Shown: positions 1 through 6,817 of the stretch, piece by piece
How positions within the stretch are numbered: position 1 is the stretch's first letter
Layout: each line of letters begins with the position of its first letter
Assembly: GCA_020024915.1 (NCBI GenBank)
Contig: JAHHSZ010000024.1
Span: 1 to 20,115 of the forward strand
Reading direction: 5' to 3'
DNA from: Fusobacterium sp.
Lineage (GTDB): Bacteria; Fusobacteriota; Fusobacteriia; Fusobacteriales; Fusobacteriaceae
DNA: 20,115 nt
Notes under the pieces: generated by a model
The model's database searches: none
The model's input: the letters and a program-made list of their open reading frames with translations, nothing else
Told to the model about the DNA's origin: nothing
Translations under genes and position numbers: made by a program

Positions 1-1
1 T

Positions 2-67
2 CGTAGAACAGAGAAACAAACAATAATTATAGATTTTTATAGATTATTGGCAACGATAGAAATTTAG
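2..67 (+). CDS. 3' end of an unidentified upstream gene (partial)
   Basis: A frame open from the window edge runs 21 codons to a TAG at 65-67 and ends one base before the ATG of the next gene. The spacing is typical of tightly coupled genes in this window. The next gene has no convincing ribosome site of its own, which fits translational coupling to an upstream frame. Only a short tail ending in LLATIEI is visible, so no function can be assigned. A 21-codon open stretch can also arise by chance. Confidence 0.35.
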   Translation, partial: RRTEKQTIIIDFYRLLATIEI

Positions 68-68
68 T

Positions 69-2573
69 ATGAAATTAGAGATAAAAGTGTTAAACTCAAT
101 GAGATTAACAAAACTTTTAATAGCTGCAAGTAGATGGCTTTCAAAATATGCAGATATTTTAAATGATTTGAATGTGTATCCTGTACCAGATGGAGATACA
201 GGAACAAATATGTCAATGACACTACAAGCAGTAGAAAATGAGCTGGTGAAACTAAATCACGAACCAAATATGCAGGAACTTGTAGAGATAGTGTCAGAAG
301 CTGTACTCCTAGGTGCGAGAGGAAACTCTGGTACAATCTTATCTCAGATAATTCAAGGTTTTTTAAGTGCTATTAAAGATAAAGATGAAGTGGGAGTAGA
401 GGATGCTATAAAAGCTTTTGAAATGGCAAAAGAGAGAGCATATCAAGCTGTATCACAACCAGTAGAAGGAACAATGTTAACTGTAATCAGAAGGGTAGCA
501 GAGGAAGCTGTTGTATATGAAGGGGATAGAGATGATTTTATCCTATTTCTAGTACATTTAAAAAATGTAGCCAAAGAAGCTGTGGAGGAAACTCCAAATC
601 TTTTACCAAAATTGAAAGAGGCTGGAGTTGTGGATGCTGGTGGTAAGGGAATTTTCTATGTACTTGAAGGATTTGAGAAATCTATAACTGATCCTGAAAT
701 GCTAAAGGACCTAGAGAGAATAGTTCAGTCTCAAGCTAAGAGAAAGGAGAGAATGGAATATACTTATCAAGAAACTGAAGATATAAAATTCAGATATTGC
801 ACAGAGTTTATAATAGAAGAGGGGAACTTTGATCTTGATGGGTACAAAAAAGAGATTATGGATTTAGGAGACTCAATGGTTTGTGCACAAACTACATCTA
901 AAACTAAAACTCATATCCATACAAACAACCCAGGTCAAGTATTAGAGATAGCTCTAAGACATGGACAGTTAAATAATATAAAGATTGAAAATATGTATTT
1001 CCAACATAAAAATCTTTTAATTAGTGATAAAGATATTGAAAATGGAGAAAAATACATAATAAAGAATGAAAATTCAGAAAGAGTAGCATATTTTGCTATT
1101 GTGGATAACAAAAATCTTGGAAACTACTATCTTGAAGCTGGTGCTACAGGGGTATTAATAGGTGGACAAACACAGAACCCAAGTGTACAAGATATAGAGG
1201 AAGGGTTGAAAAATATAAGTTGTGAAAAGATTATAATTCTTCCAAATAATAAGAATATCATCTCAACTGCTAAGATTGCTGCTGAGAGATCAGAAAAAGA
1301 GGTACTTGTAGTTGAAACTACAACAATGTTAGAAGGGTACTATCTAATAAAAAATAGAGATGAAAAATTAGACGAGCTATTGAAAAGAGTGAAAAATAAC
1401 TTCTCAATAGAGATTACTCAAGCTGTTAGGGATACTAAAGTAGAGGATTTAATGATTAAAGTTGGAGAGTATATAGCTATTATTAATGGGAAAATTAAAA
1501 TGAAAGCTGATACTTTAGCAGATTTAAATGAGAAGTTGATAAAAGAGTATGTATCTTCAGATACTTTAGAGGTAACAATCTCTTATGGAAAAGATAATAA
1601 CAAAGAGGCTAATAACATTTTTAATCAATTGTTTTCAGTTGATAAAAAAGAGTTATATAGTGAGCAGGAAAATTATCCATACTATATCTATATTGAAAAT
1701 AGGGATAAAAACCTTCCAGAGATAGCTATTGTTACAGATTCAACATCTGATTTGACACCAGATCTAATTGGAGATCTAAATATAGATATTATTCCACTAA
1801 AAGTAAAACTAGGAGATAATTACTATAGAGATGGGGTAGAATTGAGTAAAAAAGAGTTTTGGAAGAAGATTGTAAGTGAATCTATAATTCCAAAGACTTC
1901 TCAACCTTCACCAGCAGAGTTTAAAGCGATTTATGAGAAACTATTTAAGAAGGGATATAAGAAGATTATCTCTATACATATCTCAAGCAAATTGAGTGGA
2001 ACCCAGCAGGCAGCTAGAGTTGCTAAAGGTATGGTTAAAAAAGGTGAGAACATAACAATAGTTGATTCGAAGGCTGTTGCTATGTCATTGGGATACCAAG
2101 CTTTAGAAGCAGCAAGAATGGCAAAAGAGGGAGTAAGTGAAGAGACTATCTTAAATAGATTGTATCAACTTCAAGATAAAATTAAACTTTATTTTGTTGT
2201 GAACGAGATTAGTTATTTAGAAAAAGGTGGTAGAATAGGAAGAGCATCTTCTATAATAGGAGGATTTTTAAAAGTAAAACCTATTTTAAAACTTGAAAAT
2301 GGAGAGATTTCAGTTCAAGGAAAAGCTTTTGGAGAAGCTGGAGCTGCTGGTTATATGGAGAGATTAATAAAGGCAGAGAGCAAAAAAACAAGTATGATAA
2401 TGTATACAGCTTGGGGTGGAACTAACAAAGAGCTTTCAAGTGCTGATGAGATAAAAAATCAGCAGAGTGGGAATAGTAAGATAGAATATAGAGGAAGGTT
2501 TGAAATAGGAGCAACAATAGGATCACATACAGGACCTGTATTTGGATTTGCAATTATTCCAAAAATAATATAG
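69..2573 (+). CDS. Fused DAK2/FakA-like kinase and DegV-family fatty-acid-binding protein
   Basis: This is an 834-residue fusion of two proteins that are usually separate. Residues about 8-205 are a DhaL/DAK2 nucleotide-binding domain, with the PDGDTGTN motif at 40-47 (Asp41 and Asp43 as probable Mg ligands) and GARGNSGT at 82-89. Residues about 235-545 match the FakA middle and C-terminal region, with Cys244 and the His282-x-His284 pair in the places of the FakA zinc ligands. Residues about 550-834 are a complete DegV domain, beginning IAIVTDSTSD and containing the KTSQPSPAEF and SGTQQA motifs. In Firmicutes, FakA phosphorylates a fatty acid held by the DegV protein FakB, to feed exogenous fatty acids into phospholipid. 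The fusion would join kinase and carrier in one chain. That role is inferred. The ATG at 69 is the only good start after an in-frame TAG at 57-59. A hairpin terminator follows. Confidence 0.9.
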   Translation: MKLEIKVLNSMRLTKLLIAASRWLSKYADILNDLNVYPVPDGDTGTNMSMTLQAVENELVKLNHEPNMQELVEIVSEAVLLGARGNSGTILSQIIQGFLSAIKDKDEVGVEDAIKAFEMAKERAYQAVSQPVEGTMLTVIRRVAEEAVVYEGDRDDFILFLVHLKNVAKEAVEETPNLLPKLKEAGVVDAGGKGIFYVLEGFEKSITDPEMLKDLERIVQSQAKRKERMEYTYQETEDIKFRYCTEFIIEEGNFDLDGYKKEIMDLGDSMVCAQTTSKTKTHIHTNNPGQVLEIALRHGQLNNIKIENMYFQHKNLLISDKDIENGEKYIIKNENSERVAYFAIVDNKNLGNYYLEAGATGVLIGGQTQNPSVQDIEEGLKNISCEKIIILPNNKNIISTAKIAAERSEKEVLVVETTTMLEGYYLIKNRDEKLDELLKRVKNNFSIEITQAVRDTKVEDLMIKVGEYIAIINGKIKMKADTLADLNEKLIKEYVSSDTLEVTISYGKDNNKEANNIFNQLFSVDKKELYSEQENYPYYIYIENRDKNLPEIAIVTDSTSDLTPDLIGDLNIDIIPLKVKLGDNYYRDGVELSKKEFWKKIVSESIIPKTSQPSPAEFKAIYEKLFKKGYKKIISIHISSKLSGTQQAARVAKGMVKKGENITIVDSKAVAMSLGYQALEAARMAKEGVSEETILNRLYQLQDKIKLYFVVNEISYLEKGGRIGRASSIIGGFLKVKPILKLENGEISVQGKAFGEAGAAGYMERLIKAESKKTSMIMYTAWGGTNKELSSADEIKNQQSGNSKIEYRGRFEIGATIGSHTGPVFGFAIIPKII

Positions 2574-2575
2574 TA

Positions 2576-2605
2576 AAAAAGAGGAGTGTAGATACTTCTC
2601 TTTTT
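2576..2605 (+). terminator. Rho-independent terminator after the DAK-DegV gene
   Basis: A 12-bp stem (AAAAAGAGGAGT paired with ACTTCTCTTTTT, one G-U pair) closes a six-base GTAGAT loop and ends in a run of T. It starts three bases after the stop codon. Confidence 0.88.
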
Positions 2606-2626
2606 ATCTTAAAATCTCCAAGAAGA

Positions 2627-2648
2627 CTCCCACCTAAAGAGGTGGGAG
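2627..2648. repeat. Perfect hairpin resembling an IS200/IS605 end
   Basis: A perfect 9-bp stem, CTCCCACCT / AGGTGGGAG, closes a four-base AAAG loop. It is GC-rich against an AT-rich background and has no T-run after it (GCTGAATTGG follows), so it is a poor terminator. It lies 21 bases after a complete terminator that already serves the upstream gene. Hairpins of this type occur at the ends of IS200/IS605 elements. No TnpA or TnpB coding sequence is nearby, so any link to a mobile element is inference. Confidence 0.5.
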
Positions 2649-2663
2649 CTGAATTGGAAAAAA

Positions 2664-2692
2664 TTGTATATTAGGTATTAAAATGGTATAAT
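2664..2692 (+). promoter_or_regulatory. Sigma-70-type promoter for the IIA-CBS/transporter pair
   Basis: The -35 box TTGTAT (2664-2669) is separated by 17 bases from a perfect -10 box TATAAT (2687-2692), which carries an extended TG-N element just upstream. Transcription would start near 2699 and leave an untranslated leader of about 80 bases before the ATG at 2779. Confidence 0.65.
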
Positions 2693-2778
2693 TACTATAT
2701 AGAATTTAATTGAATCATAAATTAACATAGTTTTTAAAATTTTTAAAATATTACAAGTTAATTAAGGAGAGTGGAAAT

Positions 2779-3705
2779 ATGAAATTTTCAAGTTACTTAG
2801 ATCCGAATCTAATTTTTACAGAGCTGAAAGGAAAAAATCCAGAAGAAATAATAGTAGAAATGATAGATAAAATAGCTGAAAAGGATAAAAAGGTAAAAGC
2901 TTCAAAAAATTTAATTAAAGAAGCTGTTATAAAAAGAGAGAAAGAAATTTCTACTGGAATAGGTCACGGTATTGCTATTCCTCATGCTAGAATCGAGAAT
3001 TTAAATGATTTTATTGTTGCAATAGGATTATTAGATGAAGCAGTTGAGTGTGAGGTTGCTGCAACTCATCAAAATGATAAAGTAAATCTTGTATTCTTAA
3101 TAATTTCAGATGTATTAAAAAATAAAAATATATTGAAAGTTATGAGTGCTGTTTCAAAATTATCTTTAAAACAAGGAGACCTTTTAGAAAAAATAAAAAC
3201 TGAAAGAAATTCTAAAAAGATCATAGAGTATTTCAACAAAGCTAATATAGAGTTTGAACACAAAATAGTAGCAGAAGATGTTTTGAGTCCAGATGTAAAA
3301 CCTGCTACTCCAGATAATACTTTGGAGGAGATAGCTAAGAGATTGATATTAGAAGAGATTAGTGGTCTTCCAGTAGTGGACAAAAATGGAAAATTTTTAG
3401 GAGAAATAACAGAGAGAGAATTAATAGATTATGGTATGCCAGAATATTTATCTCTTATGGGAGATTTAAATTTCTTAACAGTAGGAGAGCCATTTGAAGA
3501 GTATTTGATGAATGAATCAAAAGTTACAATAGAGAAGCTATACAGAACTTCAAATGAAATTGTTATTGATAGAAAAACACCAATAATGGAGATTTGTTTT
3601 ATTATGGTTAATAAAGGAATAACTAGATTATATGTTGTAGACAATGGAAAATATCATGGAATGATAAGAAGAGCGGATATAATTAAAAAAGTTTTGCACA
3701 TTTAA
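2779..3705 (+). CDS. PTS EIIA (fructose/mannitol type) domain fused to a CBS pair
   Basis: The protein has 308 residues. Residues 1 to about 155 form a PTS EIIA type-2 domain, with the active-site region GIAIPHAR and His69 as the expected phosphorylated residue. Residues about 165-218 and 245-306 are two CBS motifs, each ending in the usual GxI/GMI..R.DI pattern. CBS pairs commonly bind adenine nucleotides. No IIB or IIC sugar domains are present here or next door, so this is more likely a regulatory EIIA than part of a sugar transporter. AAGGAGA at 2764-2770, eight bases before the ATG, supports the start. The next gene, 53 bases downstream on the same strand, is an ion or anion transporter of the ArsB/NhaD group. 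Control of that transporter by phosphorylation state and nucleotide level is a reasonable inference but is not shown by sequence. Confidence 0.87.
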   Translation: MKFSSYLDPNLIFTELKGKNPEEIIVEMIDKIAEKDKKVKASKNLIKEAVIKREKEISTGIGHGIAIPHARIENLNDFIVAIGLLDEAVECEVAATHQNDKVNLVFLIISDVLKNKNILKVMSAVSKLSLKQGDLLEKIKTERNSKKIIEYFNKANIEFEHKIVAEDVLSPDVKPATPDNTLEEIAKRLILEEISGLPVVDKNGKFLGEITERELIDYGMPEYLSLMGDLNFLTVGEPFEEYLMNESKVTIEKLYRTSNEIVIDRKTPIMEICFIMVNKGITRLYVVDNGKYHGMIRRADIIKKVLHI

Positions 3706-3758
3706 AGTAGATAGTAGTATATGTAACAGAGGGAGATGAATTAAGGAGGAACAACAAA

Positions 3759-5039
3759 ATGATACATATAGTAATAGGATTAGTAGTTTTTATTGTAGTA
3801 TTCTATTTAATGATAACAGAGAAAGTACCACAAGCTTGGGCAACGATGTTAGGTGGATTAATAATGGCATTAGTAGGAATAATAAATGAAGAAAATGCTT
3901 TGGAGGCTGTTTCAGAGAGACTTGAAATTTTATTTCTTTTAATAGGAATGATGATAATTGTTCACTTGATTTCAGAAACAGGAGTATTTCAATGGTTTGC
4001 AATAAAAGTCGCCCAACTGGTAAGAGGAGAACCATTTAGATTGGTAGTCCTTCTTGCTGTTGTAACAGCTCTATGCTCAGCATTTTTAGATAATGTTACA
4101 ACAATATTGTTAATGGCTCCAGTATCTATTTTATTGGCAAAGCAATTAAAATTGGATCCTTTCCCATTTGTAATAACAGAGGTAATGTCGGCAAATATTG
4201 GTGGGTTAGCCACTTTAATAGGAGACCCTACACAATTAATAATAGGAGCAGAGGGTGGATTGGGGTTTAACTCATTTTTGCTAAATACAGCACCAATGTC
4301 AGTTATAGCTATGATTATATTAATAACAAATGTGTATATAATCTATGGGAGACAGATGAGAGTTTCTAATGAGTTAAAGGCAAGAATTATGGAATTAGAT
4401 TCATCAAGAAGTTTAAAAGAGCCAAAATTATTACAACAAGCAGCAACAATATTTCTTCTTGTACTGGTAGGGTTTATATTGAACAATTTTATAAATAAGG
4501 GACTTGCAATAATTTCATTATCAGGGGCTATTTTTTTAGTAGTTATTGCAAAAAGAAACCCAAAAGAGATTTTAGAGCATGTAGAATGGGAAACATTGTT
4601 TTTCTTTATAGGGTTGTTTATGATGATCAGAGGAATAGAAAATTTAAATATTATAAATATAATAGGAGATAAAATTATTCATTTAACAGAGGGAAAATTT
4701 GATTTGGCTGTTATTGCAGTAACTTGGTTGTCAGCAGCTTTTACCTCGATAATAGGAAACGTTGCCAATGCAGCCACTGTTTCTAAGATTCTAGGTGTTA
4801 TGATACCTTCATTTGATGGACTAGGAAATACCCAAGCTTTTTGGTGGGCATTATCATTTGGATCATGTTTAGGTGGAAATATAACTATCTTAAGTTCTGC
4901 AACTAATGTGGTTGCTGTTGGAGCTGCAGCTAAAGCTGGTTGTAAAATAGATTTCTTTAAATTCTTTAAATTTGGAGGACTTATAGCTTTTGAAACACTG
5001 TTAGTTGGAACACTGTACTTATATGTAAGATATATGTAA
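3759..5039 (+). CDS. ArsB/NhaD (ion transporter) superfamily permease
   Basis: The protein has 426 residues and is mostly hydrophobic, with about ten or more membrane segments. It carries the family's two signature regions: SAFLDNVTT at about 107-115 and SANIGGLATLIGDPTQ at about 144-159. A related second-half copy is seen around TSIIGNVANAATVSKI and GGNITILSSATNVVAVG. Members of this superfamily include arsenite pumps, Na+/H+ antiporters and citrate or dicarboxylate carriers, and the substrate cannot be read from the sequence. No arsR, arsC or arsA gene is adjacent, which weakens an arsenite role. AAGGAGGA at 3743-3750 supports the ATG at 3759. The gene is almost certainly co-transcribed with the EIIA-CBS gene and ends before a terminator at 5079. 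Confidence 0.87.
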   Translation: MIHIVIGLVVFIVVFYLMITEKVPQAWATMLGGLIMALVGIINEENALEAVSERLEILFLLIGMMIIVHLISETGVFQWFAIKVAQLVRGEPFRLVVLLAVVTALCSAFLDNVTTILLMAPVSILLAKQLKLDPFPFVITEVMSANIGGLATLIGDPTQLIIGAEGGLGFNSFLLNTAPMSVIAMIILITNVYIIYGRQMRVSNELKARIMELDSSRSLKEPKLLQQAATIFLLVLVGFILNNFINKGLAIISLSGAIFLVVIAKRNPKEILEHVEWETLFFFIGLFMMIRGIENLNIINIIGDKIIHLTEGKFDLAVIAVTWLSAAFTSIIGNVANAATVSKILGVMIPSFDGLGNTQAFWWALSFGSCLGGNITILSSATNVVAVGAAAKAGCKIDFFKFFKFGGLIAFETLLVGTLYLYVRYM

Positions 5040-5078
5040 TTAAAGGGTTAAAAAAAATAAATAAATATGTTAAAATAT

Positions 5079-5104
5079 GGAGTGGAATAAGGTTCACTCC
5101 TTTT
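5079..5104 (+). terminator. Rho-independent terminator after the ArsB/NhaD-like gene
   Basis: An 8-bp stem, GGAGTGGA / TTCACTCC with one G-U pair, closes an ATAAGG loop and runs into TTTTATATTT. It separates the transporter from the biotin operon. A weak promoter-like pair just upstream (TTAAAA at 5048-5053, 17 bases, TAAAAT at 5071-5076) would start transcripts inside this hairpin, so I read the element as the transporter's terminator rather than a biotin-operon attenuator. Confidence 0.72.
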
Positions 5105-5154
5105 ATATTTCCAGATAGTTTAGTAATAAAATAAGATTATTAGGAGGAAATAGG

Positions 5155-6138
5155 TTGAAAAATTTTATAAAAAAACTAAAAGAAAAGATATTAAAAGAGG
5201 AAAACATAGAGTATGAAGAGGCAAAAGAACTTTTAAAAATACCAGCAGATGATACAGAGATGTTAGATGAACTATGTAATTCAGCAAATGAGATAAGAAA
5301 AGTATTTTGTGGGGAGAGATTTGATCTATGTACCATTACTAATGCAAAATCTGGAAGATGTAGTGAAGATTGTAAATATTGTGCTCAATCTAAATATTTT
5401 AAAACAGGAATAGAGGAATATTCACTAATATCTAAAGAGAAAGCTTTGGAAGAGGCTCAAAAAGTTGAGGAAGAAGGAGCTCATAGATATTCCTTAGTGA
5501 CTAGTGGAAGAGGAATTGGGAACAACTCAAAAGAGGTAGAATTATTAGAGGAGATATACAATTTGTTAGCTAGAGATACAAAATTATCTCTGTGTGCTTC
5601 ACATGGAATATGTGATGAAGAGGTATTAAAAAGATTATATAGGTCAGGAGTAGAGACTTACCATCATAATTTAGAAACTTCAAGAGATTTTTATGGAAAT
5701 ATTTGTACAACTCATACTTATGATGAGAGAATTAATACAATAAAATTAGCTCAAAAAGTTGGATTACAGGTATGTAGTGGTGGAATTTGGGGCTTAGGTG
5801 AAAGTGATGAGGATAGATTAAAAATGGGATTTGAATTAAAAAGACTTGGTGTTTTTTCAGTTCCAATTAATATATTGACTCCTATTCCAGGAACACCTTT
5901 AGAGAATAGTAAGCCATTAAATGAGAAAGAGATATTGAGAATGATTGCTATCTATAGATTTATTTTACCTAAAGCATATTTGAGATATGCAGGTGGTAGA
6001 ATAAAATTAGGAGAGTTTCAAGAAAAAGGAATAAATTCAGGAATAAACTCAGCTTTAACAGGGAATTTTTTAACGACTACAGGAAATACAATACAAAAAG
6101 ATAAAGATATGATAAGGAGAAATGGATATGAAATTTGA
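5155..6138 (+). CDS. bioB: Biotin synthase (radical SAM), probable anaerobe-type variant
   Basis: The 327-residue product inserts sulfur into dethiobiotin, the last step of biotin synthesis. The radical-SAM cluster motif is CSEDCKYC, with Cys69, Cys73 and Cys76. Other BioB landmarks are YHHNLETS (169-176), VCSGGIWGLGE (206-216), NILTPIPGTPLE (239-250) and YAGGR (278-282). Aligned by eye to E. coli BioB, Cys147 matches Cys128, Cys207 matches Cys188 and Arg282 matches Arg260. The place of Cys97 is held by Ser113 in HRYSLVTSGRG. Extra cysteines occur at 153 and 184. This departs from the classical [2Fe-2S] site and fits the Type II BioB reported from obligate anaerobes, which uses a [4Fe-5S] cluster. 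The start is TTG, set by AGGAGG at 5142-5147 seven bases upstream, with no ATG nearby. It is the first gene of the biotin operon. Confidence 0.95.
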   Translation: MKNFIKKLKEKILKEENIEYEEAKELLKIPADDTEMLDELCNSANEIRKVFCGERFDLCTITNAKSGRCSEDCKYCAQSKYFKTGIEEYSLISKEKALEEAQKVEEEGAHRYSLVTSGRGIGNNSKEVELLEEIYNLLARDTKLSLCASHGICDEEVLKRLYRSGVETYHHNLETSRDFYGNICTTHTYDERINTIKLAQKVGLQVCSGGIWGLGESDEDRLKMGFELKRLGVFSVPINILTPIPGTPLENSKPLNEKEILRMIAIYRFILPKAYLRYAGGRIKLGEFQEKGINSGINSALTGNFLTTTGNTIQKDKDMIRRNGYEI

Positions 6139-6814
6139 TAGGGGATATTTTATAATAGGAACAGATACAGGCATAGGAAAAACATATTTCAGTTCTTTAT
6201 TGTACAAAGGAATAAAAGATATTGATGGAGGATATTATAAGCCTATTCAGAGTGGTTGTCTAAAAAAAGATGATGGAGCATTGTATGCTCCAGATGTAGA
6301 ATTTGTATGTTTTATGAATGGAAAAGAGTATGATAAAAATATGGTAACATACACTTTAGAAGCAGAGGTTTCACCACACCTAGCTAGTGAATTAGAGAAT
6401 GTAAAAATAGATATAGAAAAAATAAAAAAGACTTGGACAGAATTGAAAAAAAAATACAAATATATGGTAGTTGAGGGAGCTGGTGGACTATATGTACCGT
6501 TAATAAGAGATAAGTTTTATATTTTTGACTTGATAAAGGAGTTAAATTTACCAGTTATTTTGGTGTGTAGTAGTAGAGTTGGAGCAATCAATCATACAAT
6601 TTTGACAATAGAGGCTCTAAAAAAAATGGGTATATCTATTCACGGATTGGTATTTAATAGAGTGAGTGAGGATTTAGATTCAAATTACTTTGAAAAAGAT
6701 AATATAGATGTGATATTGAAATTGAGTGGAATAGAGAGATATCTATTGGTAAACTCTGATCAGAGAGAGATTCCTAAAGAGGAGTTACAAAGATTTTTGG
6801 AGATAGAGGTATAG
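6128..6814 (+). CDS. bioD: ATP-dependent dethiobiotin synthetase
   Basis: The 228-residue product closes the ureido ring of dethiobiotin from 7,8-diaminononanoate, CO2 and ATP. The P-loop GTDTGIGKT lies at residues 11-19. KPIQSG follows with Lys38, and VVEGAGGLYVPL carries the second conserved region. An ATG also occurs at 6122, but it is only one base from the AAGGAGA ribosome site at 6114-6120. The ATG at 6128 has proper spacing and gives a natural N-terminus (MKFDRGYFIIGTDTG), so I chose it. The gene overlaps the end of bioB by 11 bases and stops three bases before bioA, as expected for one operon. Confidence 0.94.
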   Translation: MKFDRGYFIIGTDTGIGKTYFSSLLYKGIKDIDGGYYKPIQSGCLKKDDGALYAPDVEFVCFMNGKEYDKNMVTYTLEAEVSPHLASELENVKIDIEKIKKTWTELKKKYKYMVVEGAGGLYVPLIRDKFYIFDLIKELNLPVILVCSSRVGAINHTILTIEALKKMGISIHGLVFNRVSEDLDSNYFEKDNIDVILKLSGIERYLLVNSDQREIPKEELQRFLEIEV

Positions 6815-6817
6815 ATT

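Noticed and set aside
3069..3383. Antisense open frame of 104 codons within the EIIA-CBS gene, and similar antisense frames elsewhere (for example 11753-12070, 16376-16681, 19566-20021)
   Set aside because: They lie wholly inside well-identified genes, have no ribosome sites and show no recognisable domains. They reflect codon bias of the true strand.
3759..5039. Dedicated arsenite efflux operon
   Set aside because: The superfamily match alone does not fix the substrate, and no arsR, arsA, arsC or arsD gene is adjacent.
5079..5104. Riboswitch or BirA-type operator before bioB
   Set aside because: Only a simple short hairpin with a T-run is present. There is no conserved riboswitch core and no BirA-like palindrome, so a terminator is the plainer reading.
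6122..6127. bioD start at ATG 6122
   Set aside because: It is one base from the AAGGAGA site, too close for initiation. The ATG at 6128 has normal spacing.
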